64,000 bases of DNA, taken from NCBI RefSeq assembly GCF_015207755.1, contig NZ_JADEWH010000004.1, positions 1-64,000 on the forward strand. Reading direction: 5' to 3'. How positions within the stretch are numbered: the stretch's first letter is position 1; each line of letters begins with the position of its first letter. The stretch is from Nodularia sp. LEGE 06071 (GTDB lineage Bacteria > Cyanobacteriota > Cyanobacteriia > Cyanobacteriales > Nostocaceae). The notes beneath the pieces are model-generated. The model was not told the DNA's origin and ran no database searches. It saw only the letters and a list, made by a program, of their open reading frames with translations. Shown piece by piece: positions 46,952-56,361 of the stretch. The position numbers and the translations under genes were made by a program.

Positions 46952-47211
46952 TGCCCAGGGCTGAAAGCTTGTAATTATGGGGTTTTCAAGGTGCGGTTGC
47001 GTCAATCTAAAACAAGAATAACCTTTCAGGCATGAGGGTGTCAATACTAACACTTAAGCAAATCTCCTCAAAAGCAACTATGGCAATAGTTTCGTGGGTT
47101 TGCGTCAACCTCAATATTAGAGTTATAGGGTTCAAAACCTTACAGCGTAAGCATTTGCGACGTTAAAATTCACCTTGTTTAAAAAACACCTACTGGTTGA
47201 CGCAAAATTAA

Positions 47212-47805
47212 CTATTGCCAGAAATCTGTAACATCGTATTCCAAATCTTCTAGCATCTGCCGCAGCAGGGGTAAACTCAGTCCAATGACGTTGCTGTGAC
47301 AACCTTCGATTTTTTCCACAAATAAACTACCAAAACCCTCAAGGGCGAAAGCACCAGCACACTTGAGGGGTTCGCCTGTATTCACATAAGCTTGAATTGT
47401 GCGATCGCTCATTTGGGCAAAGTAGACTCTTGTTACCTGACACCTAACTAAAGTGCGGTTTTGGCAAAGGTCAATCAACACATGACCAGTATACAAGTCG
47501 CCAAATTTACCTTGCATTAAATGCCAACGAGCGATCGCTTCTCTAGCATCGGCTGGCTTACCATAAATCTCACCATTCACCGCCAAAACCGAATCACAAC
47601 CCATAATCAACGCTGATTCAAACTGGGGAACCACAGTTTCCGCCTTGCGTTGGGCGAGAATTTGCACTAACTGTGCAGGTTCATCGAGTTTAATTTGCGA
47701 CTCATCAAAATCACTAGGCTGAACTATCGGTGTAATCCCAACAGTTTGCAGCAAGCGGTGGCGCGCCGGGGAAGCTGAAGCAAGTACAAATTGAGGTGTT
47801 TTCAT
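47212..47805 (-). CDS. Maf-family nucleoside triphosphate pyrophosphatase
   Basis: A 197-residue Maf/HAM1-like housecleaning enzyme that hydrolyses non-canonical or bulk nucleoside triphosphates to monophosphates. Conserved motifs: [12 protein letters not shown] at the N-terminus, SDFDES, a Lys in [26 protein letters not shown] and [17 protein letters not shown]. It is cytosolic and of full length. A cyanoP gene lies upstream on the same strand. Confidence 0.92.
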   Translation of the reverse strand: MKTPQFVLASASPARHRLLQTVGITPIVQPSDFDESQIKLDEPAQLVQILAQRKAETVVPQFESALIMGCDSVLAVNGEIYGKPADAREAIARWHLMQGKFGDLYTGHVLIDLCQNRTLVRCQVTRVYFAQMSDRTIQAYVNTGEPLKCAGAFALEGFGSLFVEKIEGCHSNVIGLSLPLLRQMLEDLEYDVTDFWQ

Positions 47806-47883
47806 GAGACTTTTGCTAAAAGTGGAAATTTTTAATTAGGTATCGGGGAAGAATCTACATTTCCCCTGATTCCCCACTTTCCA

Positions 47884-48429
47884 TTAATACACCGAGAAAG
47901 AATTTACAACATTTTCCATCAACCCTTGAACTCGCTGCCAACGTCTTTCAGGAATTGAAGCGTTAAAGGTATAAAGTTTACCACGGCTGACAGCCACACT
48001 AGTAATATTATGTCTGTCTTCCCGATTAGGCAGTTTCACCTCATACTCTAAAATGTAGTATGTTTTCCCCTGAGATTCTCGTTCAAAAGCATTGACCAAT
48101 TCCGCCGAACGACCAGAATCAGGAGGAGCAAGAGCCGCCTTGGCTAATTTATACCCTACTTCCGTGGGTGTCCCCAGTTCCGTCAAGCTTTTATTATCGG
48201 GTACAGGACTAATGACCACAGAAACATTTTCCGATACTTCAATCAAATCGTGAAACACTACATCAGGACCATCAGCCACCTTCACTTGTAACCAACCGTT
48301 AGGATATAAAAACTCATAGCCATCATAAGAGTCTACAAAGCTTTTGAATCCAGCCGCCGAAGCTACACCAGGATTACTGAGACTGATGCTCAAAACCAAT
48401 AGCAAAATAAATACAATTCTTTTCCACAT
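47884..48429 (-). CDS. CyanoP, PsbP-like photosystem II protein
   Basis: A 181-residue thylakoid-lumen protein. The PsbP-type core is clear: FVDSYDGYEFLYPNGWLQVK, DVVFHDLIEVSENVSVVISP, LVNAFERESQGKTYYILEYE and RWQRVQGLMENVVNSF. CyanoP assists photosystem II assembly or stability. The signal peptide ends GVASAAG without a lipobox Cys, while several cyanobacterial CyanoP proteins are lipoproteins, so here it would be soluble in the lumen. Confidence 0.92.
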   Translation of the reverse strand: MWKRIVFILLLVLSISLSNPGVASAAGFKSFVDSYDGYEFLYPNGWLQVKVADGPDVVFHDLIEVSENVSVVISPVPDNKSLTELGTPTEVGYKLAKAALAPPDSGRSAELVNAFERESQGKTYYILEYEVKLPNREDRHNITSVAVSRGKLYTFNASIPERRWQRVQGLMENVVNSFSVY

Positions 48430-48842
48430 TTTTTAATATTCCTTTGGGCTGGAAACAAATCAGACAATGTGATTTCTCGTTTTTATTGTCCCATCAACCG
48501 GGTCGCTTCGCATGAATTACCACATCAGAAAATGGGAGAAAGCCTGAAATATAAACAGATTTATGCTCACAACTCAAGAATTACGCTGGTTTCACCCTGA
48601 AATCATGCCGACAGAAATTGCAGTTAAGTTTCAGGAAAAATGTCGGCTTGATGTCATAGAACAACCAGAAAAATCGGAATAATTGTGTCTTTACCGATCC
48701 GTATTAGCTAGGGCTGGTTCAACTGCGACTAATTTCCCCAGAGTAAAACTCCACAAAAACAGTCAAATGTGAACGATAAATTATATGATTAGTCTTTATA
48801 ATTAAAATCTGAAGGCTGGAACCAGATAGCTGATAGATCAAG
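48430..48842. other. Intergenic stretch with a truncated gene
   Basis: About 410 bp between divergent cyanoP and the J-domain gene. Apart from the short frame at 48563-48682 nothing is recognised. Confidence 0.4.
48563..48682 (+). pseudogene. Truncated N-terminal fragment, 39 residues
   Basis: The frame reads MLTTQELRWFHPEIMPTEIA followed by VKFQEKC and ends early. The ELRWF...P..I...F beginning resembles a conserved cyanobacterial protein family N-terminus (CYTH-like type, from memory), but the rest is missing. It is probably a gene remnant. Confidence 0.35.
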
Positions 48843-49466
48843 ATGGATCTTGGAGATTGCTACCGTTTATTGGGTTTAAGGTCAGGAGCTTCTTTTGCTG
48901 ACATCAAAGCGTCTTACAGACGATTGGCGCAGCAATATCATCCCGATATTAACCCAAATGACATAAGAGCTAAAGATAAATTTATTGCTTTGACAGAGGC
49001 TTACAAAGTCCTTTTAACTGTAGTACCTTCCGAGGAGATCGCCCAACCGTCAAGTGATTCGGCTACGTTTAGGCGTGATCATACTCAGTCCACACGCTCA
49101 GAAAAAGCACCAACCACCACAGTCACAGTTGAAAAACCACCCACACCAAAACCGCCTAATCTGGTGGAAATAGAACAGCGACTCAAGTGGAAGACTTATG
49201 AGCAACTGCAACGGTTTTTAAAAGAAAAAAGATTTCCCCAAGCGATCGCCCTGGCGGAAGCTTTAGCCGCACGTTTACCCATAGACAAAGAGGTGCGCCA
49301 ATGGTTAGCGATCGCCTATCAAATCTGGGGAAGGGCCTTAATTTCGGATCATCAACTCTTGAAAGCCCGAATTTATCTCAAAAAAGCCCTCAAAACAGAT
49401 CCTAACAATAAAGCTCTATCCCTAGAAGTGCAGCGAGACTTCCAGAAAATAGAGCAGTTCTATTGA
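48843..49466 (+). CDS. J-domain protein with TPR-like C-terminus
   Basis: A 207-residue co-chaperone. The J domain covers residues 1-62 with the HPD motif at 33-35 (YHPDINPND), needed to stimulate DnaK ATPase. There is no Gly/Phe region or zinc finger, so it is a type III J protein. A Pro/Thr linker leads to a C-terminal helical region (about 115-205) that looks like two to three TPR units (QAIALAEALAARLP, KARIYLKKALKTDPNNKAL). It may bring DnaK to specific partners. Confidence 0.88.
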   Translation: MDLGDCYRLLGLRSGASFADIKASYRRLAQQYHPDINPNDIRAKDKFIALTEAYKVLLTVVPSEEIAQPSSDSATFRRDHTQSTRSEKAPTTTVTVEKPPTPKPPNLVEIEQRLKWKTYEQLQRFLKEKRFPQAIALAEALAARLPIDKEVRQWLAIAYQIWGRALISDHQLLKARIYLKKALKTDPNNKALSLEVQRDFQKIEQFY

Positions 49467-50007
49467 GAAAAACTCATGCTTATCTGAGAAATACTTCCCA
49501 AATCCTTCTCTGGAAAGAAATCCCGCATTTGGGAGTCAGATTAAAGGTTTGTAGTCAGGACTAAACTCCTGGCTCTCTCCTACAATCGAAGTTTAGCAAT
49601 ACGCGCAGCTATTTTCGCTAACCTAAGTAGGTAGGCACAATAAAACCGATATATGTTTAGTTTTGTAAAAACAGCGAAATAACCTATCTGTAAGGCATTT
49701 GTTGAATTTACATTTCGTCACATAGTTGAAAATTTTTCCACCCACCTACTTAAGTCCCTTTGATAATTAAACGACTTAGTTTAGGGAACACCAAAAAATA
49801 AATTCCCCAAAAATCGTAGGGTGGGTTAGCGCAGCGTAACCCACCATAAACTTCAGGATAATGCTAGGTTACGGACTAATGTCTTAACCCACCCTACTGG
49901 ACTGAGAATCTGAAAATGTTGCATTATGTTTGTCTTGTGGAACAGGCAAGATGCCTGTTCTGGGCGGTATCAGTTTAGGGATAGCAAGCCCGCACCGTAC
50001 CCTTGCA
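49467..50007. other. Gene-free stretch with an inverted-repeat element
   Basis: About 540 bp. It contains the inverted-repeat element at 49816-49897 and no open frame of note. Confidence 0.4.
49816..49897. repeat. 82-bp element with GTAGGGTGGGTTA inverted ends
   Basis: GTAGGGTGGGTTA at the left end and TAACCCACCCTAC at the right end are perfect inverted repeats of 13 bp; the left end also pairs with a nearer TAACCCACC. I recognise GTAGGGTGGGTTAGCGCAGC as a dispersed cyanobacterial repeat from memory. Confidence 0.65.
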
Positions 50008-50250
50008 TCAACTTTCCTCTTCCTCTTCCTCTTCCTCTGGCTCAACCTCAACCTCAACCTCTGGTAAAGTATCGGGGCTTGGCAAATCGCTGACAGTTAT
50101 GCGAATTCGTGCAGGGTATTCTTCGCCCCCATATCTAAATACGGCATCATCAACTCGGATTTTGCCCTTTTTTCCTTTTCCTCCAGAGAGGATTTCCTGC
50201 TCTTCCACGGATAAATCCATCAGATCAGTGTTTATGCTGTGTACTGGCAT
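50008..50250 (-). CDS. Double-glycine-leader peptide with poly-glutamate tail (RiPP-like)
   Basis: An 80-residue protein. The N-terminus has a leader-like helix ending in double glycine (MDLSVEEQEILSGG at 11-24), the type cleaved by C39-peptidase ABC exporters in cyanobacterial bacteriocin-like peptides. The core begins KGKKGKIRVDDAVFRYGG and ends with a Glu run (VEVEVEPEEEEEEEES). Modification genes or a C39 exporter are not in the window. It might instead be a small cytosolic acidic protein. The antisense Ser-rich frame is a shadow. Confidence 0.55.
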   Translation of the reverse strand: MPVHSINTDLMDLSVEEQEILSGGKGKKGKIRVDDAVFRYGGEEYPARIRITVSDLPSPDTLPEVEVEVEPEEEEEEEES

Positions 50251-50667
50251 AATTCTTTACCTCACTTACGTTTTAAGTAGTTACCTACTTAAATTGAACT
50301 ATAAGCAGCATCTAGAGATTATTCATAATTCCCCAGACATAAACTTCTATCTGTCTAAAAGCAGGTTTGCTCAAACATGGTCATAGTCAGTGCTAACACA
50401 CAGCACAATCGATAAAATTGCTAATTTTTATAAATTATTAGTATTTATTCTCAGTTCCTTAATATCAAGCCAGGAGAAATATTATCTCATGGCAATATAA
50501 AAAATTGTGACTTCGTGAAAAACCTCAATCACTGGAAATATCTGCTTTTAGCTGATTAATTCGACGAACCTATTTAAATAAATAACAATTTATGTTATTT
50601 AACTTTATATGCACTTGAAATAAACTGTCAATCATTTCACACCTTTTTGAGAATAAATATCAGATGG
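50251..50667. other. Divergent intergenic region before the FecCD operon
   Basis: About 410 bp, very AT-rich. I see no clear Fur box or riboswitch. It should contain promoters for the peptide gene and the transporter operon. Confidence 0.4.
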
Positions 50668-51699
50668 ATGAATAAATCAACTTCCTCTTTAAACAGAGGA
50701 TTTTTACAGTCCCTAACTTTACCCGTTGGGGGTTTAGTTTTAGGACTACTAATTCTCGTCATATGCCTAATCTTCAGCGTTACTCTCGGCGCAGCAGATA
50801 TTTCCTTAGATACAGTTTATACAGCCTTGACTGACTTTGATGGCTCTAAAGACCATTTAATTATTCGTACAGTTAGATTACCGCGATCGCTCCTCGCCGT
50901 CATCGTAGGTGCAGCAATTTCCGTATCAGGCGCACTCATGCAAGGTATAACCCGTAACCCATTAGCTGACCCAGGCATCTTGGGAATTAATGCCGGTGCA
51001 TCCTTCGCTGTTGTCATCGCCATCTTTATCTTTGGTACATCTGCACCGAGTGTTTATATTTGGTATGCCTTCGCAGGCGCGGGAATTACCGCCATCAGCG
51101 TTTATTTTCTAGCTTCCCTTGGTCGCAGTGGGATAACGCCTCTCAATCTCACCATTGCTGGTGCAGCCATTAGTGCTTTACTTGCATCACTAATCACCAC
51201 CATCTTAATTGTTAGTCAACGCACATTAGAAGAAATTCGCTTTTGGTTAGCAGGTTCCTTAGCAGGTGCTGATGCCAATATCATTGGTCAAGTGTTGCCT
51301 TACATTTGTATTGGCTTAATCTTGGCATTCCTCCTGGGAAGACAAATCACCATTCTCAGTCTGGGAGAAGATATTGCCCAAGGATTAGGTCAACAAACCC
51401 TATGGATAAAAATTGCCGCTGCCATTAGTGTTTTTCTTTTACAAGGTAGTGCAGTCGCAGTTGCTGGTGGTATTGGATTTATTGGTTTAGTAGTTCCCCA
51501 CATGGTGCGCTTTTTCGTTGGGGTAGATTACCGATGGATCCTACCTTATAGCGCCCTATTTGGCTCAATTCTCCTGTTAGGTTCAGATATCATTGCCAGA
51601 TTGGTAATTCGACCCCAAGAAATCCCCGTAGGGATTATGACAGCCTTAGTGGGTGCGCCATTCTTCATTTATTTAGCCAAAAATAAAATCAAAAAATGA
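50668..51699 (+). CDS. FecCD-family ABC permease, first subunit
   Basis: A 343-residue inner-membrane permease with about ten helices. The family landmarks [39 protein letters not shown] and GGIGFIGLVVPHMVRFFVG are present. Such pairs import ferric siderophores, haem or cobalamin. The ATG at 50668 is chosen; an in-frame TTG at 50647 would add seven residues. It overlaps the next gene by 4 bp. Confidence 0.9.
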   Translation: MNKSTSSLNRGFLQSLTLPVGGLVLGLLILVICLIFSVTLGAADISLDTVYTALTDFDGSKDHLIIRTVRLPRSLLAVIVGAAISVSGALMQGITRNPLADPGILGINAGASFAVVIAIFIFGTSAPSVYIWYAFAGAGITAISVYFLASLGRSGITPLNLTIAGAAISALLASLITTILIVSQRTLEEIRFWLAGSLAGADANIIGQVLPYICIGLILAFLLGRQITILSLGEDIAQGLGQQTLWIKIAAAISVFLLQGSAVAVAGGIGFIGLVVPHMVRFFVGVDYRWILPYSALFGSILLLGSDIIARLVIRPQEIPVGIMTALVGAPFFIYLAKNKIKK

Positions 51700-52742
51700 G
51701 GAATAATAGCTTAATTTTCCGTTCTAAAACATTTCCCATTTCTTTCCGCCTGCAAAAACGTGTTCCCATTGTTTTACTCATCCTAGTAATCATTACTTTG
51801 GTAACAATGGTAATTAGCACTTCCATCGGCGAATATCCCACACCACCCCTAGCCGTAATTCAAACAGTTTTGGGCATAGATACGGGAAATCCTGAATATA
51901 CTTTTGTCATCAAGACTCTCAGACTACCACGAACTTTAACAGCCGGACTTGTGGGCATGGCCTTAGCAATTTCTGGGACAATTATGCAAGGTATCACCAG
52001 AAATCCTTTAGCTGACCCCGGAATTATTGGGATTAATGCTGGTGCTGGACTAGCTGCTGTGGCCTTGATTGTCCTGTTTCCCAATGTACCAGCGGGAACT
52101 TTGCCTCTAGCCGCCTTTGCTGGTGCTTTAGCTGCTTCTGTAATCATTTACCTACTAGCTTATGATAGTGGTACTCATCCCATTCGCCTGATTTTAATTG
52201 GTGTGGGAATTTCTGCTGTCACTGGTGCTTTTACTAGCCTATTGGTGACATTTGGCGAGATTAATAATGTTAGTCAAGCCTTAGTTTGGCTAGCTGGTAG
52301 TGTTTATGGCCGCAGTTGGGAACAGTTAATAGCTTTATTGCCTTGGTTGATCGTATTTATCCCCTTAGCTTTAGTTAGCGCCCCACAATTAAACGCTTTA
52401 GCTCTAGGCGATGAATTAGCAAAAGGTTTAGGTAGTCGCGTAGAGTGGCAACGCAGTTTTTTAATATTAATTAGTGCCGCACTTTCTGGTGCAGCAGTCG
52501 CCACGGCTGGAACCATTGGTTTTGTGGGATTAATTGCGCCGCACATTGCCCGTCAGTTAGTCGGTGGTAATCATCAAGGGTTAATTCCTGTATCAGCAAT
52601 ATGGGGAGCCATGCTTGTAGTTATCGCTGATTTGTTGGGCAGAATTGTTTTCGCTCCTGTGGAACTTCCTTGTGGAATTGTGACTGCGGTAATTGGCGCT
52701 CCTTACTTTATATATCTATTAGTAAAAACTCGCAAAAAATGA
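51696..52742 (+). CDS. FecCD-family ABC permease, second subunit
   Basis: A 348-residue permease, paralogous to the first: [60 protein letters not shown]. It forms the heterodimeric channel with the upstream product. ATGA overlaps on both sides (with the first permease and with the ATPase gene) show tight translational coupling. Confidence 0.92.
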   Translation: MRNNSLIFRSKTFPISFRLQKRVPIVLLILVIITLVTMVISTSIGEYPTPPLAVIQTVLGIDTGNPEYTFVIKTLRLPRTLTAGLVGMALAISGTIMQGITRNPLADPGIIGINAGAGLAAVALIVLFPNVPAGTLPLAAFAGALAASVIIYLLAYDSGTHPIRLILIGVGISAVTGAFTSLLVTFGEINNVSQALVWLAGSVYGRSWEQLIALLPWLIVFIPLALVSAPQLNALALGDELAKGLGSRVEWQRSFLILISAALSGAAVATAGTIGFVGLIAPHIARQLVGGNHQGLIPVSAIWGAMLVVIADLLGRIVFAPVELPCGIVTAVIGAPYFIYLLVKTRKK

Positions 52743-53548
52743 AATTAGATACTCAAGTTGCTCATCAACTATCAGCGAATAATTTAACTCTTGGTTATGA
52801 TGGTGTAACCATAGTAAAAAATTTGGATTTGACTATACCTAAAGGAAAAATTACGGCCTTAGTTGGCGCTAATGGTTGCGGTAAATCTACACTTTTACGA
52901 GGGTTAGCTAGGTTATTAAAACCGCATGGAGGTACAGTGTATTTAGATGCGGCAGATTTATTTAAGTTATCTACAAAAGATGTCGCTAAAAAATTAGGAA
53001 TTTTGGCTCAAGGGCCAGTTGCACCAGAAGGTTTAACAGTCAGAGATTTAGTGGCTTGTGGACGATTTCCCTATCAAAATTGGATGCAGCAGTGGACTAA
53101 AGAAGATGAAAGATTTGTCGAGATAGCTTTAGAAACCACGAGAATGAAAGAACTCGCTGAACGTGAGTTAGATACCCTTTCTGGTGGACAGCGACAACGT
53201 GCTTGGATTGCGATGGCACTGGCGCAGAATACGGATATATTACTGTTAGATGAACCGACAACTTTTTTAGATTTAGCGCATCAAATTGAAGTTTTAGATT
53301 TGTTGTGGGAATTAAACCAAAATCATGGCAGAACTTTAGTGATGGTGTTGCATGATTTAAACCAAGCTTGTCGTTATGCAGATTATTTGGTAGCAGTCAA
53401 GCAGGGTAGGGTTTATACTAATGGCACGCCAGAAGAAGTGATGAGTAAAACTACTGTGCAAGAAGTATTTGGGTTAGATTCTCAGATTGTTACAGACCCG
53501 GTTTCTGGGACACCCATGTGTATTCCTATTAGTCGAATCCGGTGTTGA
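52739..53548 (+). CDS. FecE-type ABC ATPase
   Basis: A 269-residue ATPase: Walker [10 protein letters not shown] at 43-51, signature LSGGQRQR near 147, Walker [13 protein letters not shown] near 167 and the H loop VLHDLNQ. It powers the two permeases. The ATG at 52739 overlaps the permease stop and gives the expected N-terminus. A periplasmic binding protein gene, normally part of such operons, is absent here, so substrate specificity cannot be read from context; a ferric siderophore is most likely. Confidence 0.93.
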   Translation: MKLDTQVAHQLSANNLTLGYDGVTIVKNLDLTIPKGKITALVGANGCGKSTLLRGLARLLKPHGGTVYLDAADLFKLSTKDVAKKLGILAQGPVAPEGLTVRDLVACGRFPYQNWMQQWTKEDERFVEIALETTRMKELAERELDTLSGGQRQRAWIAMALAQNTDILLLDEPTTFLDLAHQIEVLDLLWELNQNHGRTLVMVLHDLNQACRYADYLVAVKQGRVYTNGTPEEVMSKTTVQEVFGLDSQIVTDPVSGTPMCIPISRIRC

Positions 53549-53569
53549 AGAATAATTTTCATAAAGTAC

Positions 53570-53842
53570 AGAACCTCACCCCCAACCCCTCTCCTTGCTT
53601 TTGCGTAGCGTCTCCCTCTTCTCCCAAAAGTCTACGGTGTACACACAAGTCCTATCTATCTGCATTTGAACCTATTTCGCCCCCTAAATCCCCTGCCCCC
53701 GTGACCCCCAAACTTGGGGGTAAAATGGGGGACTTTGAAAATTCTTGTCCCCCCATAATTGGAGGGGGCGATTCGATCACTTGTGTGTACACGCTAGCGC
53801 CTGCCGTAGGATGCCCGAAGGGCTGTAGGGAGAAGGAGAGGG
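53570..53842. repeat. Nested repeats: a MITE-like element inside a CCTCTCCTT repeat
   Basis: The outer repeat has CCCCTCTCCTT at about 53586-53596 and AAGGAGAGGGG at about 53831-53841, the same arms as the hairpin at 17157. Its middle holds an element with inverted ends GTGTACACACAAGT (53637-53650) and ACTTGTGTGTACAC (53779-53792). Inside that are further CCCCCTAAATCCCC/TTGGGGG-type inverted repeats. Confidence 0.7.
53637..53792. mobile_element. 156-bp MITE-like element with 14-bp perfect inverted ends
   Basis: The ends GTGTACACACAAGT and ACTTGTGTGTACAC are perfect inverted repeats. There is no coding capacity. It interrupts a pre-existing repeat hairpin, which shows insertion order. Confidence 0.55.
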
Positions 53843-53976
53843 GAGTATTTCAAAAATTAAATAAAATTGCTGATTGCTTGCCTAATGTAACGACATAAGC
53901 TATGAGTAATAGATTAAGAGTGTGACTTTTGACCTCCATCTAGGCTGAAAATCCTAGCCTATTCTCATTGTTTTTT

Positions 53977-54237
53977 ATGTACCAGTCTACAATTACGGTA
54001 ACCGTTAAGTTGTTTGCTGCTTATCAAGAAGCCTATGGAGTATCAGAACTGATACTGGAATTTCCTGATGGTAAACCAGTAAGCGCGGTGTGCGATCGCC
54101 TGATTGCTGAACACCCAGAACTCACCCAATGGCGTGACCTCACCCGTTTTGGGATTAATTTAATATTTGTCGAACCAGATACCCTACTGCAAGATGGCGA
54201 TGAAGTCGTGCTAATTCCGCCTGTCAGTGGTGGCTAA
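53977..54237 (+). CDS. MoaD/ThiS-family ubiquitin-like protein
   Basis: An 86-residue beta-grasp protein ending in the diagnostic GG (PPVSGG), the site of adenylation and thiocarboxylate formation. ITVTVKLFAAYQEAYGVSE at the start and DGDEVVLIPPVSGG at the end are typical of MoaD, the small subunit of molybdopterin synthase. No other molybdenum cofactor gene is adjacent. The ATG at 53977 is preferred to a TTG upstream. The heptamer array begins 5 bp after the stop. Confidence 0.85.
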   Translation: MYQSTITVTVKLFAAYQEAYGVSELILEFPDGKPVSAVCDRLIAEHPELTQWRDLTRFGINLIFVEPDTLLQDGDEVVLIPPVSGG

Positions 54238-54241
54238 TTTT

Positions 54242-54400
54242 TAATTCGTAATTCGTAATTCGTAATTCGTAATTCGTAATTCGTAATTCGTAATTCGTAA
54301 TTCGTAATTCGTAATTCGTAATTCGTAATTCGTAATTCGTAATTCGTAATTCGTAATTCGTAATTCGTAATTCGTAATTCGTAATTCGTAATTCGTAATT
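54242..54400. repeat. Long heptamer repeat array, about 22 copies of TAATTCG
   Basis: Uninterrupted tandem copies of the 7-bp unit TAATTCG over about 160 bp. This is a short tandemly repeated repetitive sequence (STRR) of the kind known in heterocystous cyanobacteria. All frames through it are open, giving the false repeat peptide NYELRIT on the minus strand. Confidence 0.98.
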
Positions 54401-54449
54401 AAGAAAGTCCAACTGCATCTGAGTTTCTCGTTTGGTTTATTGGTATAAT

Positions 54450-56099
54450 CTAAGCCTTTTTACTTACAGCTTTACCTAGACGAGTTAAACCTTGAGAACA
54501 ATCAAACCTATCAAGGTGAATTTCAATAAAAGAAACACAGTTAGTATTGGCTTTAGCTTGGGATAAAGCTGCTTCTAATTCGCCTTCTGTGGCCACTTCA
54601 CAACTCCAACTTTCGCCGAAAATTTGCGGCATTTGGTGATATTTCCAAGGTTGGATATCATTATAAGGGCCATCTTGAATTACGCGCTCAATGGTATAAC
54701 CATCATTATTAATCAGGAAAATAATCGGGTTGATTTGATATCTAATAATCGTGGATAATTCTTGAGCAGTCATTTGAAAAGCTCCATCTCCCACAAAAAC
54801 CATCGGGCGGCGATGGGGGTCTGCCATAGCTGCACCCAAACAGGCGGGAATCGAATAACCAATGGATAAATAAAAGGCTTGTCCAATAAAATCTGTTTCT
54901 TGAGGCATTAATAAATCCATTGTCGAGATAATTGCATCTCCCGTATCAGCAATTACAATAAAACCATCTTCTAGAAAATGGTTCATGCGTTCATAAAAAC
55001 GCCGATTTGTCAGTTTGTTTTCAGGTTGGGCAATAAAAGTTTTGAAAAGTACATCTGAAGCTGGCGTAATTTCCAAAGTTGCAGCGTCTTTTTTCTGAAG
55101 CTTGGCAATTAAACCATCAATGAAATCTCCTAAATAAACAGGTTGATAAAAATGATGTTTAATTTTGACTTTCTCTGAATTGGCATTAATTAACTTGCGC
55201 TCATCCAGGTTAGCAGTATATACTCCCAAATTCATATCAGACATAATCGCTCCCAGACACAATACACAGTCAGCCGTTTCGATACGTTGACTGACATCAT
55301 CTCGACTCAAAGCCCCTACATAGTTACCAATAAATTGCGGGTGCATCTCGGAAATACAAGATTTACCCAGCATAGTTGTAGCTAGGGGATAACCAGTAGT
55401 TTCTAAAAGTTGCAGCAGTTTATTTTCTAAACGAAACCGATTAAATTCAACCCCGGCTAAAATGACGGGACGCTGTGCTTTTTCTAATAAGTCAACTGCC
55501 TCTTCTACGGCTTCTTCTAAGGCTTCTGGTAATGTTTCGGGATTTGTTAATTTGAATGGCGAAGGTAATTGAGTTTCAGGCAGAGTGCAAGGTTGATGAA
55601 CTAAATCTAAGGGAATTTCAATATAAACAGGTCGTTTGTAATGAAGACAAGCCGCCAGAGTTTGATCAATTTGACTCGCTGCTTGACTGGCTTTCGTCAG
55701 GTTGACGGCAGCAACTGTGATTTTTTCCATAATAGAAAGCTGGAGGTTATAGTCTCCTGTGGTGTGGTGCAGCAGCAAGTTACTTTTTCTCACAGAACTG
55801 TTAGGCGCACCACTAATTACTACCAGGGGAACTCGTTCCGCATAAGCACCAACCACGGCATTAACTAAGCTAAAAGCACCAACACCGTAGGTAACACAAA
55901 CTGCACCTAAACCTTTTACCCGTGCATAAGCATCTGCGGCATAGCCAGCATTCAATTCATTACAATTACAAATTAAATTAATGGGAGTTTGATTCAAGAC
56001 ATCCATTAAATCTAGTACATAGTCTCCGGGTACACCAAAGATATGTTGGACACCTAAGCTTTCTAATCGATGGAATAAATATTCGCTAACTGTAGTCAT
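54450..56099 (-). CDS. Thiamine-diphosphate-dependent alpha-keto acid decarboxylase (pyruvate/indolepyruvate type)
   Basis: A 549-residue enzyme. The catalytic Glu is E48 (CNCNELNAGYAADAYAR), and the thiamine-diphosphate/Mg motif is GDGAFQMTAQELSTII ... NNDGYTIE near 430-465. Overall length and motifs match the pyruvate/indolepyruvate decarboxylase branch, making an aldehyde and CO2. The substrate is uncertain: indole-3-pyruvate, phenylpyruvate or pyruvate are possible. The ATG at 56099 gives the standard MTTVSEYLFHRL start. Confidence 0.88.
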   Translation of the reverse strand: MTTVSEYLFHRLESLGVQHIFGVPGDYVLDLMDVLNQTPINLICNCNELNAGYAADAYARVKGLGAVCVTYGVGAFSLVNAVVGAYAERVPLVVISGAPNSSVRKSNLLLHHTTGDYNLQLSIMEKITVAAVNLTKASQAASQIDQTLAACLHYKRPVYIEIPLDLVHQPCTLPETQLPSPFKLTNPETLPEALEEAVEEAVDLLEKAQRPVILAGVEFNRFRLENKLLQLLETTGYPLATTMLGKSCISEMHPQFIGNYVGALSRDDVSQRIETADCVLCLGAIMSDMNLGVYTANLDERKLINANSEKVKIKHHFYQPVYLGDFIDGLIAKLQKKDAATLEITPASDVLFKTFIAQPENKLTNRRFYERMNHFLEDGFIVIADTGDAIISTMDLLMPQETDFIGQAFYLSIGYSIPACLGAAMADPHRRPMVFVGDGAFQMTAQELSTIIRYQINPIIFLINNDGYTIERVIQDGPYNDIQPWKYHQMPQIFGESWSCEVATEGELEAALSQAKANTNCVSFIEIHLDRFDCSQGLTRLGKAVSKKA

Positions 56100-56239
56100 G
56101 ACAGCAAGGGGTAAGTGGAGAAAATTTATCCATAATTTTAGCGACATTAAAAAGCAGTTGGTTCAATATGCCAACCGCTTTTTTTTACTAAGACCAATTC
56201 TGTATGAGGATGCGCTGAATTATAGGAGGAACGAACCAC

Positions 56240-56300
56240 ATTGGCGCTAGCCTCTCCCTTTGGGAGAAGGGCGCAAAGGACACAAAGAAAGAAAAAAAGA
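56240..56300. repeat. Dispersed repeat upstream of the decarboxylase gene
   Basis: GCGCTAGCCTCTCCCTTTGG then GAGAAGGGCGCAAAGGACAC, which combines two repeat types found elsewhere in the window. CCTCTCCCTTTGGGAGAAGGG forms a hairpin. Confidence 0.5.
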
Positions 56301-56361
56301 AAGGAAGAAATTCAGCGCAGCTTTACACAGAAATGGTATAACTTAGACATAAGTATTCAGC

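Larger units (their letters stand above)
53549..53976. other. Repeat-filled stretch downstream of the ABC operon
   Basis: About 430 bp made mostly of nested repeats (see 53570-53842). No gene. Confidence 0.5.

Noticed and set aside
46841-47035. 64-residue frame at the end of the CRISPR array
   Set aside because: It is read from repeats and spacers and has no independent support.
45846-47211. Search for cas genes beside the CRISPR array
   Set aside because: Neighbours are pcyA and maf; no Cas1, Cas2, Cas6 or effector-like sequence was found anywhere in the window.
50003-50386. Ser-rich 127-residue plus frame
   Set aside because: The Ser run is the antisense of the Glu-rich tail of the double-glycine peptide gene.
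50251-50667. Possible Fur box or cobalamin riboswitch before the FecCD operon
   Set aside because: No GATAAT-type triple repeat or conserved B12 box could be found by eye.
54224-54418. Repeat protein NYELRIT on the minus strand
   Set aside because: It is the translation of the TAATTCG heptamer array, which is open in all frames.
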